Assembly: GCF_000237325.1 (NCBI RefSeq) | Contig: NC_017542.1 | Location: forward strand, 1,123,501 to 1,187,500 | Reading direction: 5' to 3' | Length of the DNA: 64,000 nucleotides | Source of the DNA: Paenibacillus polymyxa M1 | GTDB taxonomy: Bacteria > Bacillota > Bacilli > Paenibacillales > Paenibacillaceae | Part shown: positions 44,304 through 52,940 of the stretch, in pieces | Layout: each line of letters starts with the position of its first letter | Position numbering within the stretch: position 1 is the stretch's first letter | Translations under genes and position numbers: made by a program | Notes under the pieces: model-generated | The model's input: only the letters and a program-made list of their open reading frames with translations | Databases searched by the model: none | Told to the model about the DNA's origin: nothing

Positions 44304-44388
44304 AAACTAACGGACCGTTTAGTTCAATAAAAAAGCAGCAGGCCCAGACTAATAAAAATAAAGTCCGTGCCTGCCACTTTTTGTATTG
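44302..44388 (+). repeat. Dispersed box, copy 5, followed by hairpin and T run
   Basis: AAAAACTAACGGACCGTTTA and GTTCAATAA (44302-44330), then GCAGGC...GCCTGC enclosing AGAC/GTCC, and five T. It doubles as terminator for the preceding frame. Confidence 0.5.
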
Positions 44389-44473
44389 GAGCCAGTCTCA
44401 TAGTTATTATCCGAAGCCTGACGGTAAACGTTACCCAGCCATCCAGCATCCCACAGACGTTTCTTGCGAGCTG

Positions 44474-45790
44474 TTATTCTGAAAATAAAGCATCCGTTGC
44501 AACCGGCTGAAGGATAGGCAGTGGCTGAAGGGCGGTGGTCCGATCGAGATGAACAAACGCATTATAACGATCTGCCATGCTGGAAGGCACGTAATTGCCG
44601 AACCGCTCATGAGCAGGCTCGTACACCACACCGATGGCACGGTGGCCAATGGTCGTATGCAGCATGGAAGATGCATCGGAGAGCATTATCATGCCATCTC
44701 GGCCGCCTCCCGCCTGGTGCATGTAATACTCCCAGCTTTCTGGCTGTCCGGGCGGGACGGTCATTTTCTCAACCGGAGATCCCCAAGCTCTTCCAGCCAG
44801 TACCTCGCCCTGATAGGTCCCGAAGCCAATGGCAAACACCCGATGTTCTGGATCCTCCCGCAGCAGCTGACCCACATTAACCATGCCATCCGCCATCATA
44901 TCCGTTGCCCGCGCATCACCGATATGCGTATTATGCTCCCAGACAATGGCTTTTGCCGAGGCCCCGTAATAGGACATGATTCGCTTCAGGGATTCAACCA
45001 TATGTTTGTCCCGTATATTCCAGGACTGTGGGCCGCCCCGGACCATCGTACGATAGTAGGCCTCCGAGCTGGAGGTGACGAGCATGTTCACCTCTGCATT
45101 CAGCTCTTCCTCACTTCCCGGATACGCCATGCGCCGGCTCTGCATCTGCTGTAGCAGCTCAACCACTTCTTTCTCACAGCTCTCCGAGAGCAGTCCTGCC
45201 GCAATGCCATAAGACTGATGGTCCCTGCTATATGGGTCGAAACAGGCGTATGTCTTGCGGGCCTGTTTCAGTTGGGGAGAATTGGTCTCCTCCAAATAAC
45301 CGATAATCTCTTCCATAGATTCCCATAACGAGTACATATCAATGCCATAAAATCCAACCTTCGCACGGACACTGCCGCCGCCGTGATTCGCCTCATTGTA
45401 CTCCTTGAGCCACTCCGTGAAATCACGAATGTCCGTATTTGCCCACATCCATGTCGGCCAGCGGGTAAAATCACCCAGTGCATCGGCTGCCGAGGAATCG
45501 GCCCCCTCCATCCCTTTAACATACCGGTTCACCCGATAAGCAGAGGGCCAGTCTCCTTCCACACCGATAATGTTAAAACCCTTGCTTGTAATTAGCTTCT
45601 TCGAAAGCTCGGCCCGAACTCGGTAGAAATCAGAAGTCCCATGGCTCGCCTCACCGAGCAGCACAATATCTGCATCTCCGATGGCCTTAACCATGCGGTC
45701 CAGATTCTCCATTCCATCCAATGGGATAAATAATGCATTCAGCTCTTTCAAATAAGCGTTTTGCTCTGGTGGATTATCATTCGAATTCAT
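44474..45790 (-). CDS. Erythromycin esterase family protein
   Basis: 438 residues from the ATG at 45790, which follows GGAGGGAACAACTTC; the frame is open 19 codons further. Family motifs: VLLGEASHGTSDFYRVR (conserved Glu and His), VEGDWPSAYRVNRY, and IVWEHNTHIGDARATDM (His pair). Members include EreA/B macrolide esterases, but most have unknown substrates, so macrolide resistance should not be assumed. Higher GC than the flanking patchwork. No operon partner. Confidence 0.92.
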   Translation of the reverse strand: MNSNDNPPEQNAYLKELNALFIPLDGMENLDRMVKAIGDADIVLLGEASHGTSDFYRVRAELSKKLITSKGFNIIGVEGDWPSAYRVNRYVKGMEGADSSAADALGDFTRWPTWMWANTDIRDFTEWLKEYNEANHGGGSVRAKVGFYGIDMYSLWESMEEIIGYLEETNSPQLKQARKTYACFDPYSRDHQSYGIAAGLLSESCEKEVVELLQQMQSRRMAYPGSEEELNAEVNMLVTSSSEAYYRTMVRGGPQSWNIRDKHMVESLKRIMSYYGASAKAIVWEHNTHIGDARATDMMADGMVNVGQLLREDPEHRVFAIGFGTYQGEVLAGRAWGSPVEKMTVPPGQPESWEYYMHQAGGGRDGMIMLSDASSMLHTTIGHRAIGVVYEPAHERFGNYVPSSMADRYNAFVHLDRTTALQPLPILQPVATDALFSE

Positions 45791-45932
45791 GAAGTTGTTC
45801 CCTCCTACAGACGGTATGAGTGAATTATTTCCGATTTGTCCATTCATTAATCCAAAACATGGTGTCTGTTGGTATGAATGATTTATCCCCCGATTAGGTT
45901 GAAATCCTATATAAATCGGTTGAAAATGTTGA

Positions 45933-45979
45933 TTTTACCAATGGACAAGGCTTTGTACAATAGAGTTGTAGCGCTTACA
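45933..45979 (+). promoter_or_regulatory. Promoter with cre-like palindrome before the leader ORF
   Basis: TTTTAC, 17 bases, TACAAT (45956-45961), then TGTAGCGCTTACA (45967-45979), one base short of the catabolite-response consensus TGWAANCGNTNWCA. The overlap with the transcription start would allow CcpA-type repression. Confidence 0.35.
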
Positions 45980-46001
45980 TTTCCAAGGAGGTTGCGGCGA
46001 A

Positions 46002-46067
46002 ATGAAGAGACTTCAGCTGATTGACAAGCAAATCAGGACCCCGAGATCGAAAAGGAGGCCGTGTTGA
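46002..46067 (+). CDS. Possible 21-residue leader peptide
   Basis: ATG behind AAGGAGGTTGCGGCGA. The peptide is strongly basic (MKRLQLIDKQIRTPRSKRRP then C). Its stop overlaps the ATG of the large downstream gene as TGATG, so translation of the two would be coupled. The GGAGG of the downstream gene lies inside it. Not recognised as a known leader. Confidence 0.4.
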   Translation: MKRLQLIDKQIRTPRSKRRPC

Positions 46068-49000
46068 TGAAATTTAAGGGAATATTGGCGGCGTTTTTGT
46101 TTTTAACCACAGCGTCTGTGTTGTTTGGGACGCATACAGCAGAAGCCCATGAACTATCTAATGACAAGCTGACGATTCATACAGGCGAGCATGGCGAGAT
46201 TTCATCTATCCGTATCAAGGGAGATGCTTTTCCGACCGAATATGTCATGAACGCAACGGTGACACCTGAGCAGAACACGGCAGATCATCAGTGGCTAGGG
46301 GAGCTGATGTTCACGTATCGACTGGATGGAGGTAGCTGGACGAAGGCATGGACGAATAAGTCGGCAGACGCGCGTAAGATCACGACCAGCGGCAACCGCG
46401 TTACGGTCACGTACGAGAACTCAAGTAACGCAGAAGGCATACGCAATTTTAAAGTTATTGAAACCTATTCGGCGGAGTCGAATGGTTCGGTACTGTGGAA
46501 TATACAGGTACAGAATACCAGCGGCAAAAAATTGGAGATTGGCGATTTTGGATTGCCCCTACCTTTTAATGAACAGTGGACTTATGGTGATGCAATTTAC
46601 GAAACGAGAGTCGTGACGCATTCCTTTGTCGGCAATAACAGCTCCTATATTACAGCTGGGCGTCCCAGCGGCATCGGGTCTTCCCTGCTATTGATCCCTG
46701 ATTCCACAACAGGCGCTGGGTTTGAGTATCAGGACCATTGGCGGGATGAAGAGCATCCGGGTAGCAAGTGGGCCTGGAACCCGGCCAACGAAGGCAAGTG
46801 GTTGGAGGGATTGAATGTATTTTATATTCATTCCAATGTCATCAAGTCTACCAACCGTGGGTATTTGCCCAATACAAGCCTGATCCTGAATCCAGGACAA
46901 AGCAAAAACTATGGCTTCAAGTTCCTGGCCGTAAAGGACGAGCATGATGTAAAAGATACGTTGTATCAAGAAAACTTGGTGGATACTACAGTTGTACCAG
47001 GCATGATTGTGCCTACGAATCAAAAGGCGAAGGTGGATCTGCGTACCAAGCAAACGATCAACAAGGTGACCTATCCAGACGGAACCGTTATTCCGCAGAC
47101 GGATAGCAAGGCTGGAGGACATCAGATTTATGAACTGAAATTTACTAAGCTGGGCCCGAACTTCATAACGGTAGAATACGGCAATGGCAACAAAACGGTT
47201 TTACAATTCTATGCCATTGAGCCGATTGATCAGGCGCTGCAACGGCACGCTACCTTTATGGTAGACAAAACCCAGTGGAACGTGCCAGGTGATTTGCGCG
47301 ATAAGGTATTTGACGATTGGATGATGCATACCAAATCCAAACGCAACATTTTCAACGGCTATTGGGGCTGGGGGGACGATTGGGGTCTGACCCACGGACA
47401 GTTCCTGGCTGAAAAAAACACGCTCTCTCCAGTCGCCAAAGAGGTGCGGGCTGTAGACGATTATTTGGAGACGGCGATTTGGACGAATCTGATGAATGGA
47501 CATCATGAAGATTATTTAATTCATGATTTCCTGATGCCGGAGCCCAATGATACACCGACCTATCGGGGATATGCATACCCGCATGTATACAACACGTATT
47601 TCAGCATGTATAAGATTGCCAAGGAATACCCGGACCTAGTCACTTACAAGCATCCGAAGGAAACCTATTTGCTGCGGGCTTATAACATTTTCAAAGCATT
47701 GTATGAAGGACCCGTTGCGTACAACTGGGAAACAGGTTTGATGGGCGAGCTGACCACACCGGATATTATTCAGGCCCTTCATGATGAAGGCTACGATGAT
47801 GAAGCGAACGATCTCAAGGAAAAAATGGATCGCAAATATAACAATTTTAAAAATACAAAGTATCCTTATGGTTCTGAATATAGCTACGACAATACAGGCG
47901 AAGAGGCTGTATATACGTTAGCCAAGCAGAATATAGATACAGAGGGCGAACAAAGTAAAGCCCTGGAAATGATGGGTAAAATCAATGCCAAAACTCGTGC
48001 ATCACGCGGTCATATGCCTGTATGGTACTACTATACCGATCCGGTGACGATTACCGGGGAGAACTGGTTTAACTTCCAGTACACGACTTCACTTGCGGGA
48101 TATGCGATGGATGACTGGATTCGTCATCATGAGGACAATCATCGTGAGGAACAACAACGGTTGTCCTATGCTGCCAAAATTGCCAATGTCGGAGCGATTA
48201 ATTCCGGGCAAATCAGCTCGGACCCTGAGGACATCGGGGCGGTCGCATGGACGTATCAAGCAGAAAAAGGCAATAACGGTACAAACGGTACCGGCGGCGG
48301 TAAAAATGTTCCGCTCTTTAACGGCTGGCGCGGCATGAGCGGTGAGGCTGACCTCGGATTGTTTGGTGCACTTAAAACCTTAAGCGCGGATATCGCGATT
48401 GATCCAATTTTTGGATTGACGGGCTACGGTGCAGAGGTGAGTAAAAGCGGTAACGTGTATACGATCAAGCCGCTGGACGGTTTGTTCAAACGAGTCAACC
48501 TGATTACGGAAAAGCTGTATATCGAGCTGGAAAAGGACCAGTATACAGAAGCCAAGCTGGCAACATCCAAGGATTATGTATGGCTCCAATTGAAAAATCA
48601 AACGCCGGGCCAAGCTCATTCTACGTACGTTACATTTGATGGCTTAAAGAAAGGAACGTACCTGGTTAAAGTGGGTGGTCAATCACAAGGCAAGTTTAAT
48701 GCGTATGCACCAACCAATAAGCTTAAGTTGGAAATGGGTACAGCATCCTCTTATACAGTAGAGCTGACACCCACCACACCTGATCCCAACAAAGCACCTG
48801 TCGTTGATGCAGGCAAGGATTCCAAGGTGAAGCTGCCGGATCAGATTATTCTGAAAGGTACAGCTACAGATGATGGACTTCCGCAAGGAAAGGTGACCAG
48901 CGAGTGGAGTCTGGTTGAAGGACCACAGAACGCGAAGGTCACATTCAGCAGCAAAACATCACTACGCTCGAAGGTGAACGTTTCTGAACCAGGAACGTAT

Positions 49001-50092
49001 ATATTCAAGCTGACAGCCAGCGACTCCCAGTTATCAGGAGAGGCTAAAGTAACTGTGATAGCTGAACCGGCGGCACCGTTACCTGAACAGCTTGCCGTTT
49101 ACAAGTTCGACGAAACCAGCGGTGCTGTTGCTGCGGATTCATCGGAAAGCGGCAATGATGCTACCGTTAAGGGAACTGCGGCATGGGCTGCGGGGAAAAG
49201 AGGCAACGCTGTGAGCCTGAACGGCAAGGACAGCTATGTGCAGCTTCCGGCGGGGATTGTCAGCCGGGCACAGCAATTGACCGTATCCGGCTGGGTCAAA
49301 GCGAACAGCCTGAGCGACTATGTGCGGATTTTTGACTTCGGCTCCGGGACCAATGAATATATGTTCCTGACTCCTAAAGCCGGGAACCGGATGCTATTTG
49401 CCATTACGAATCAAGGTAACGGGCAAGGACAGGAGCAGACGATTGATGCCCCTGTATTGCCGACAGGCGTATGGAAGCATGTTGCAGTCACGCTTTCGGG
49501 CTCCACAGGTATTTTGTACGTGGATGGGAAAGAAGTGGGACGCAATACCAACCTGACCTTGAATCCAACCAGTCTGGGACAGACGAAAAATAATTTTATC
49601 GGTAAGTCCCAGTACCCTGATCCGTATTTCAATGGTCTGGTGGATGAATTCCGGATCTATAGCCGTGCTTTGAATGCAAACGAGGTGGCAGGTCTGGCCT
49701 CCGGTACAGCACAGAGTCTGACGGCAACTGAGAACATCACTGCGTTAAAAGAGGTGAATGTAACAACTCATGTTGGTGAAAAACCTGAACTGCCAAGCGT
49801 AGTGGAAGCTACGTATGGAGAAGGCTCCACCAAATGGGTGGCTGTGGAATGGGAGGATATAGACCCTGCACAATATGCTGCTCCAGGTTCGTTTGAATTG
49901 AAGGGCAAAGTGGAAGGGACAGAGTTAAAGGCAATGGCCAAGGTGACTGTGATTGAGGCAGGGGCAGTGGCTTCACCGGTAACTCCGATTAGCCCGGAGA
50001 CTTCAGTAACCCCGCCAACTACGACATCCCCGGTAACATCTGTCTTACCGTCTCGGCTTATCAGCCCAGCTAAATCAGTGGGAGTATCCTGA
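46067..50092 (+). CDS. Large secreted DUF5695/LamG protein, probable carbohydrate-active
   Basis: 1342 residues from the ATG at 46067 (GGAGG eight bases before). A signal peptide ends AEA (about 27). Long N-terminal region (30-900) of glycosidase-like character, rich in Trp, Tyr and Gly (FNGYWGWGDDWGLTHG, GYAYPHVYNTYFSMYK), matching DUF5695. Then a PKD-like domain (about 910-1005), a LamG/concanavalin-like domain (1010-1215, WKHVAVTLSG), a Big_4-type bacterial Ig (about 1225-1300) and a Pro/Thr-rich tail. The added domains suggest binding to polysaccharide. The reaction is unknown. The alpha-galactosidase gene follows. Confidence 0.85.
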   Translation: MKFKGILAAFLFLTTASVLFGTHTAEAHELSNDKLTIHTGEHGEISSIRIKGDAFPTEYVMNATVTPEQNTADHQWLGELMFTYRLDGGSWTKAWTNKSADARKITTSGNRVTVTYENSSNAEGIRNFKVIETYSAESNGSVLWNIQVQNTSGKKLEIGDFGLPLPFNEQWTYGDAIYETRVVTHSFVGNNSSYITAGRPSGIGSSLLLIPDSTTGAGFEYQDHWRDEEHPGSKWAWNPANEGKWLEGLNVFYIHSNVIKSTNRGYLPNTSLILNPGQSKNYGFKFLAVKDEHDVKDTLYQENLVDTTVVPGMIVPTNQKAKVDLRTKQTINKVTYPDGTVIPQTDSKAGGHQIYELKFTKLGPNFITVEYGNGNKTVLQFYAIEPIDQALQRHATFMVDKTQWNVPGDLRDKVFDDWMMHTKSKRNIFNGYWGWGDDWGLTHGQFLAEKNTLSPVAKEVRAVDDYLETAIWTNLMNGHHEDYLIHDFLMPEPNDTPTYRGYAYPHVYNTYFSMYKIAKEYPDLVTYKHPKETYLLRAYNIFKALYEGPVAYNWETGLMGELTTPDIIQALHDEGYDDEANDLKEKMDRKYNNFKNTKYPYGSEYSYDNTGEEAVYTLAKQNIDTEGEQSKALEMMGKINAKTRASRGHMPVWYYYTDPVTITGENWFNFQYTTSLAGYAMDDWIRHHEDNHREEQQRLSYAAKIANVGAINSGQISSDPEDIGAVAWTYQAEKGNNGTNGTGGGKNVPLFNGWRGMSGEADLGLFGALKTLSADIAIDPIFGLTGYGAEVSKSGNVYTIKPLDGLFKRVNLITEKLYIELEKDQYTEAKLATSKDYVWLQLKNQTPGQAHSTYVTFDGLKKGTYLVKVGGQSQGKFNAYAPTNKLKLEMGTASSYTVELTPTTPDPNKAPVVDAGKDSKVKLPDQIILKGTATDDGLPQGKVTSEWSLVEGPQNAKVTFSSKTSLRSKVNVSEPGTYIFKLTASDSQLSGEAKVTVIAEPAAPLPEQLAVYKFDETSGAVAADSSESGNDATVKGTAAWAAGKRGNAVSLNGKDSYVQLPAGIVSRAQQLTVSGWVKANSLSDYVRIFDFGSGTNEYMFLTPKAGNRMLFAITNQGNGQGQEQTIDAPVLPTGVWKHVAVTLSGSTGILYVDGKEVGRNTNLTLNPTSLGQTKNNFIGKSQYPDPYFNGLVDEFRIYSRALNANEVAGLASGTAQSLTATENITALKEVNVTTHVGEKPELPSVVEATYGEGSTKWVAVEWEDIDPAQYAAPGSFELKGKVEGTELKAMAKVTVIEAGAVASPVTPISPETSVTPPTTTSPVTSVLPSRLISPAKSVGVS

Positions 50093-50227
50093 ATAAGAGG
50101 CAACAACGCATAGTCATGGCTAATCTTTCCCATCGTCACTTTCTTCCTGCAAAGGGGGAGAGGGGCGATGGGTATCCTTGCATTTGAGGTGCACAGCTGC
50201 GAACAAAATGTGAATGGGGGACAAAGT

Positions 50228-51526
50228 ATGAGCAAGATTACATTTTTGGGTGCAGGCAGTACGGTGTTTGCTAAAAATGTGCTTGGCGATTGTATGTTGA
50301 CACCTGCTTTGCAGGGTTTTGAACTGGCGTTGTTCGATATTGACCCTGTTAGGCTGAAGGATTCGGAAAATATTTTATCCAATTTGAAAAAAACAACGGG
50401 GAGTACCTGTGTGATCCGCTCCTACACTGACCGCAAGGAAGCACTGCGTGGAGCGGCCTATGTAGTAAATGCCATCCAGGTGGGCGGTTATGATCCGTGT
50501 ACGATTACAGATTTTGAGATTCCCAAAAAATACGGACTGCGCCAAACGATTGCTGATACGGTTGGTATTGGCGGTATTTTCCGCAATTTAAGAACGATTC
50601 CGGTGATGCTCGATTTTGCGGCAGACATGCGCGAGGTGTGCCCGGATGCACTGTTTCTCAACTATACCAATCCGATGGCTGTGTTGACGAACGTGATGAA
50701 CGTACACGGTGGTGTCCGTACAGTAGGGCTGTGTCATAGCGTACAGGCGTGTATACCCGAGTTGTTCAAAAGCCTCGGCTTGGAGCGGGAAGGTGTAAAG
50801 GCAAAGATCGCAGGCATCAATCATATGGCGTGGCTGCTCAAAGTGAGCAAGGATGGGGTGGATTTGTATCCTGAGATTAAAAAACGGGCTGCCGCCAGGC
50901 AGCGGGAAAAGCATCATGATATGGTACGCTTTGAAATGATGCTGAAATTCGGCTATTACATTACGGAATCGTCCGAGCATAACGCAGAGTATCATCCGTA
51001 TTTTATCAAACGGGCATATCCTGAGCTAATTGAACGCTTCAATATTCCTTTGGATGAATACCCGCGCCGCTGCGTGAGCCAGATTGAACGCTGGGAGACA
51101 ATGCGTGAGGAACTTTTGGGCGATCAGGATCTGCGCCATGAACGGTCGAATGAATATGCTTCTTATATATTTGAGGCAATCGAAACCAATCAGCCCTTTG
51201 CCATTGGCGGGAATGTGATGAATACAGGTTTGATTACCAATCTGCCGAAGGAAGCCTGTGTAGAGGTACCTTGTCTAGTCAATCGTAATGGGGTTACACC
51301 GACCTTTGTCGGGGATTTGCCGCCTCAATGTGCTGCACTGAACCGGACGAATATTAATACCCAGCTGTTAACGATTGAAGCTGCAATGACGGGAAAAAAA
51401 GAACACATTTACCACGCCGCTATGCTGGACCCGCACACCTCGGCTGAATTATCCATGGATGATATCGTTTCTCTGTGCGACGACCTGATTGCAGCGCACG
51501 GGACGTGGCTTCCAGCTTATGTGTAA
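50228..51526 (+). CDS. melA: Alpha-galactosidase, glycoside hydrolase family 4
   Basis: 432 residues from the ATG at 50228, the size of B. subtilis MelA; frame upstream of it is not needed. NAD+-binding ITFLGAGSTVFAKNVLGD at the N-terminus; metal ligands in GLCHSV (Cys) and INHMAWLL (His), and DTVGIGGIFR and YTNPMAV, all GH4 hallmarks. GH4 enzymes use NAD+, Mn2+ and redox chemistry to cleave alpha-galactosides in the cytoplasm. It lies 135 bases after the DUF5695 gene and may serve the products released outside the cell. Confidence 0.94.
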   Translation: MSKITFLGAGSTVFAKNVLGDCMLTPALQGFELALFDIDPVRLKDSENILSNLKKTTGSTCVIRSYTDRKEALRGAAYVVNAIQVGGYDPCTITDFEIPKKYGLRQTIADTVGIGGIFRNLRTIPVMLDFAADMREVCPDALFLNYTNPMAVLTNVMNVHGGVRTVGLCHSVQACIPELFKSLGLEREGVKAKIAGINHMAWLLKVSKDGVDLYPEIKKRAAARQREKHHDMVRFEMMLKFGYYITESSEHNAEYHPYFIKRAYPELIERFNIPLDEYPRRCVSQIERWETMREELLGDQDLRHERSNEYASYIFEAIETNQPFAIGGNVMNTGLITNLPKEACVEVPCLVNRNGVTPTFVGDLPPQCAALNRTNINTQLLTIEAAMTGKKEHIYHAAMLDPHTSAELSMDDIVSLCDDLIAAHGTWLPAYV

Positions 51527-51709
51527 GGGAGGCAGATGAATGGGGGGCAGGGGGCGCCAAAAGTTCGCCGGGATTCCTGCTTTGTGAGAAAAAAGTAACG
51601 TTTGATTTTTAGTCTGTTATGATTTATGATGTAAGAAATATTGGATGATGCTAGAACAATCCATAGGATATGAACTGATATTTACATAGTTTTTGCGCGT
51701 GAAGCACAC

Positions 51710-51750
51710 GGGCTGTTTCTTCCTTCATAGGGGAGAGGCAGCCCTTTTTT
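51710..51750 (+). terminator. Rho-independent terminator after melA
   Basis: GGGCTG (51710-51715) with CAGCCC (51739-51744), then six T. The rest of the gap 51527-52007 is AT-rich leader for the next operon with a TATAAT at 51887; nothing else recognised. Confidence 0.75.
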
Positions 51751-52007
51751 GTTGAGATTTTGCGGAAGATATAAGTTAAATAAGGAGGCCATTCTATGAT
51801 TTAGAGGGAGAGGTTTCTCATAGGAAATGATTTTTAGAGTAGTTATATTAGTTATTTTTCTTATAGATTTTGTAATTGGGAAACCCTATAATATATAAGT
51901 TGTATCCAGTATTTTCCGAAAGTGGGGATGCGATAAGTTTATAAGTTTATGAGATTAGAGATGATATACATAGTTTGAAAGTTTAAGCAGACAAAGGGGA
52001 TCGAGAG

Positions 52008-52940
52008 ATGAGTATGAAAAAATGGGTGTTGAGTTTGACCGCAGTCGCGTTGCTATGGGGCGGGACAAGTACGATTCCAACGACGGAGGCGGCAAGTAGC
52101 ACCAAACCAATTGAAGTCTTATTAAATGCAAAAAAAATACAGTTCCCGGATGCCAAACCTTTTCAAGATGGTAACGATTATGTAATGGTTCCAATCCGGT
52201 TTGTATCCGAGGCATTGGGTGCTAAGGTGGGCTGGGAGAAAACAGGCGGCCAATTAGCTGTGTCGATAAAAAATGATGCACATGCCGTTAATATGACAGT
52301 GGGGCAAAACACCGCTACCGTGGATGGGCAAACCAAAACGTATGAAACGAAGATTATTTTGAAGCAAAACCGTACTTTTGTACCACTGCGGTTAGTGAGT
52401 GAGGGTTTGGGACAGACGGTAGAATGGGATAAGGTCAGCCACTGGGTCTGGATTGGGAAGAAGGAAATCGCTGCGTTAGAGGATACAGGGCATCAGGCAG
52501 TGAGTATTGAGCCGTATAAAAAGGCGTTTACAACAAAATCGTATCTTTTAGAAAATGCAGATGGCGAAAAATACAGTAAGGTACTAATTTTTAAATCATC
52601 TGACTTACCAGTGAGGCTTCTGCGTGATTTATATTCCATTGAGCCGTATACTAACGACAAAGGCACAACATATATGAAAATGAGGGTTAGAACTACTTCT
52701 TCAGCAGGTGGAATTTTTTATATCACAAACAATAATGAAATCAGATATCGCTATCCTGTACTTGATCTAACTAGCAACAATGGAGATGGAACAAAAACGT
52801 TGTATTACCCTATTTATTCCTCAAGAGATGAATTGTTTGATAAAGTTAAAAATTATAAATCATTCAAAATAAATGATATTAAATATATTGGGTTTGATGG
52901 CTGGTCAGATAAATATATCCCGTTGATGGTGAATTCATGA
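52008..52940 (+). CDS. Secreted copper-amine-oxidase N-terminal (stalk) domain protein
   Basis: 310 residues. Signal peptide (about 1-27, TTEAAS). Then the Cu_amine_oxidN1 repeat common in Paenibacillus surface proteins: VLLNAKKIQFPDAKPFQDGNDYVMVPIRFVSEALGAKVGWE (about 36-78) and the second half FVPLRLVSEGLGQTVEWDK. These domains bind no copper and act as a stalk or wall-binding unit. The C-terminal half is unrecognised. Its stop overlaps the next ATG by four bases. Confidence 0.9.
   Translation: MSMKKWVLSLTAVALLWGGTSTIPTTEAASSTKPIEVLLNAKKIQFPDAKPFQDGNDYVMVPIRFVSEALGAKVGWEKTGGQLAVSIKNDAHAVNMTVGQNTATVDGQTKTYETKIILKQNRTFVPLRLVSEGLGQTVEWDKVSHWVWIGKKEIAALEDTGHQAVSIEPYKKAFTTKSYLLENADGEKYSKVLIFKSSDLPVRLLRDLYSIEPYTNDKGTTYMKMRVRTTSSAGGIFYITNNNEIRYRYPVLDLTSNNGDGTKTLYYPIYSSRDELFDKVKNYKSFKINDIKYIGFDGWSDKYIPLMVNS

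Noticed and set aside
37925..44388. Dispersed boxes considered as a CRISPR array
   Set aside because: Spacing ranges from 0.5 to 2.6 kb, copies are degenerate, and no cas genes are present.
37684..44473. Patchwork region considered as a prophage or transposon
   Set aside because: No transposase, integrase, phage structural gene or paired terminal repeats were found; only gene debris and short boxes.
44474..45790. Calling the erythromycin-esterase-family gene an ereA/ereB resistance gene
   Set aside because: The family is broad and most members are not macrolide esterases; nothing in the context supports macrolide resistance.
45967..45979. Perfect cre site upstream of the DUF5695 gene
   Set aside because: TGTAGCGCTTACA is one base short of the 14-base consensus, so it is listed only as cre-like.
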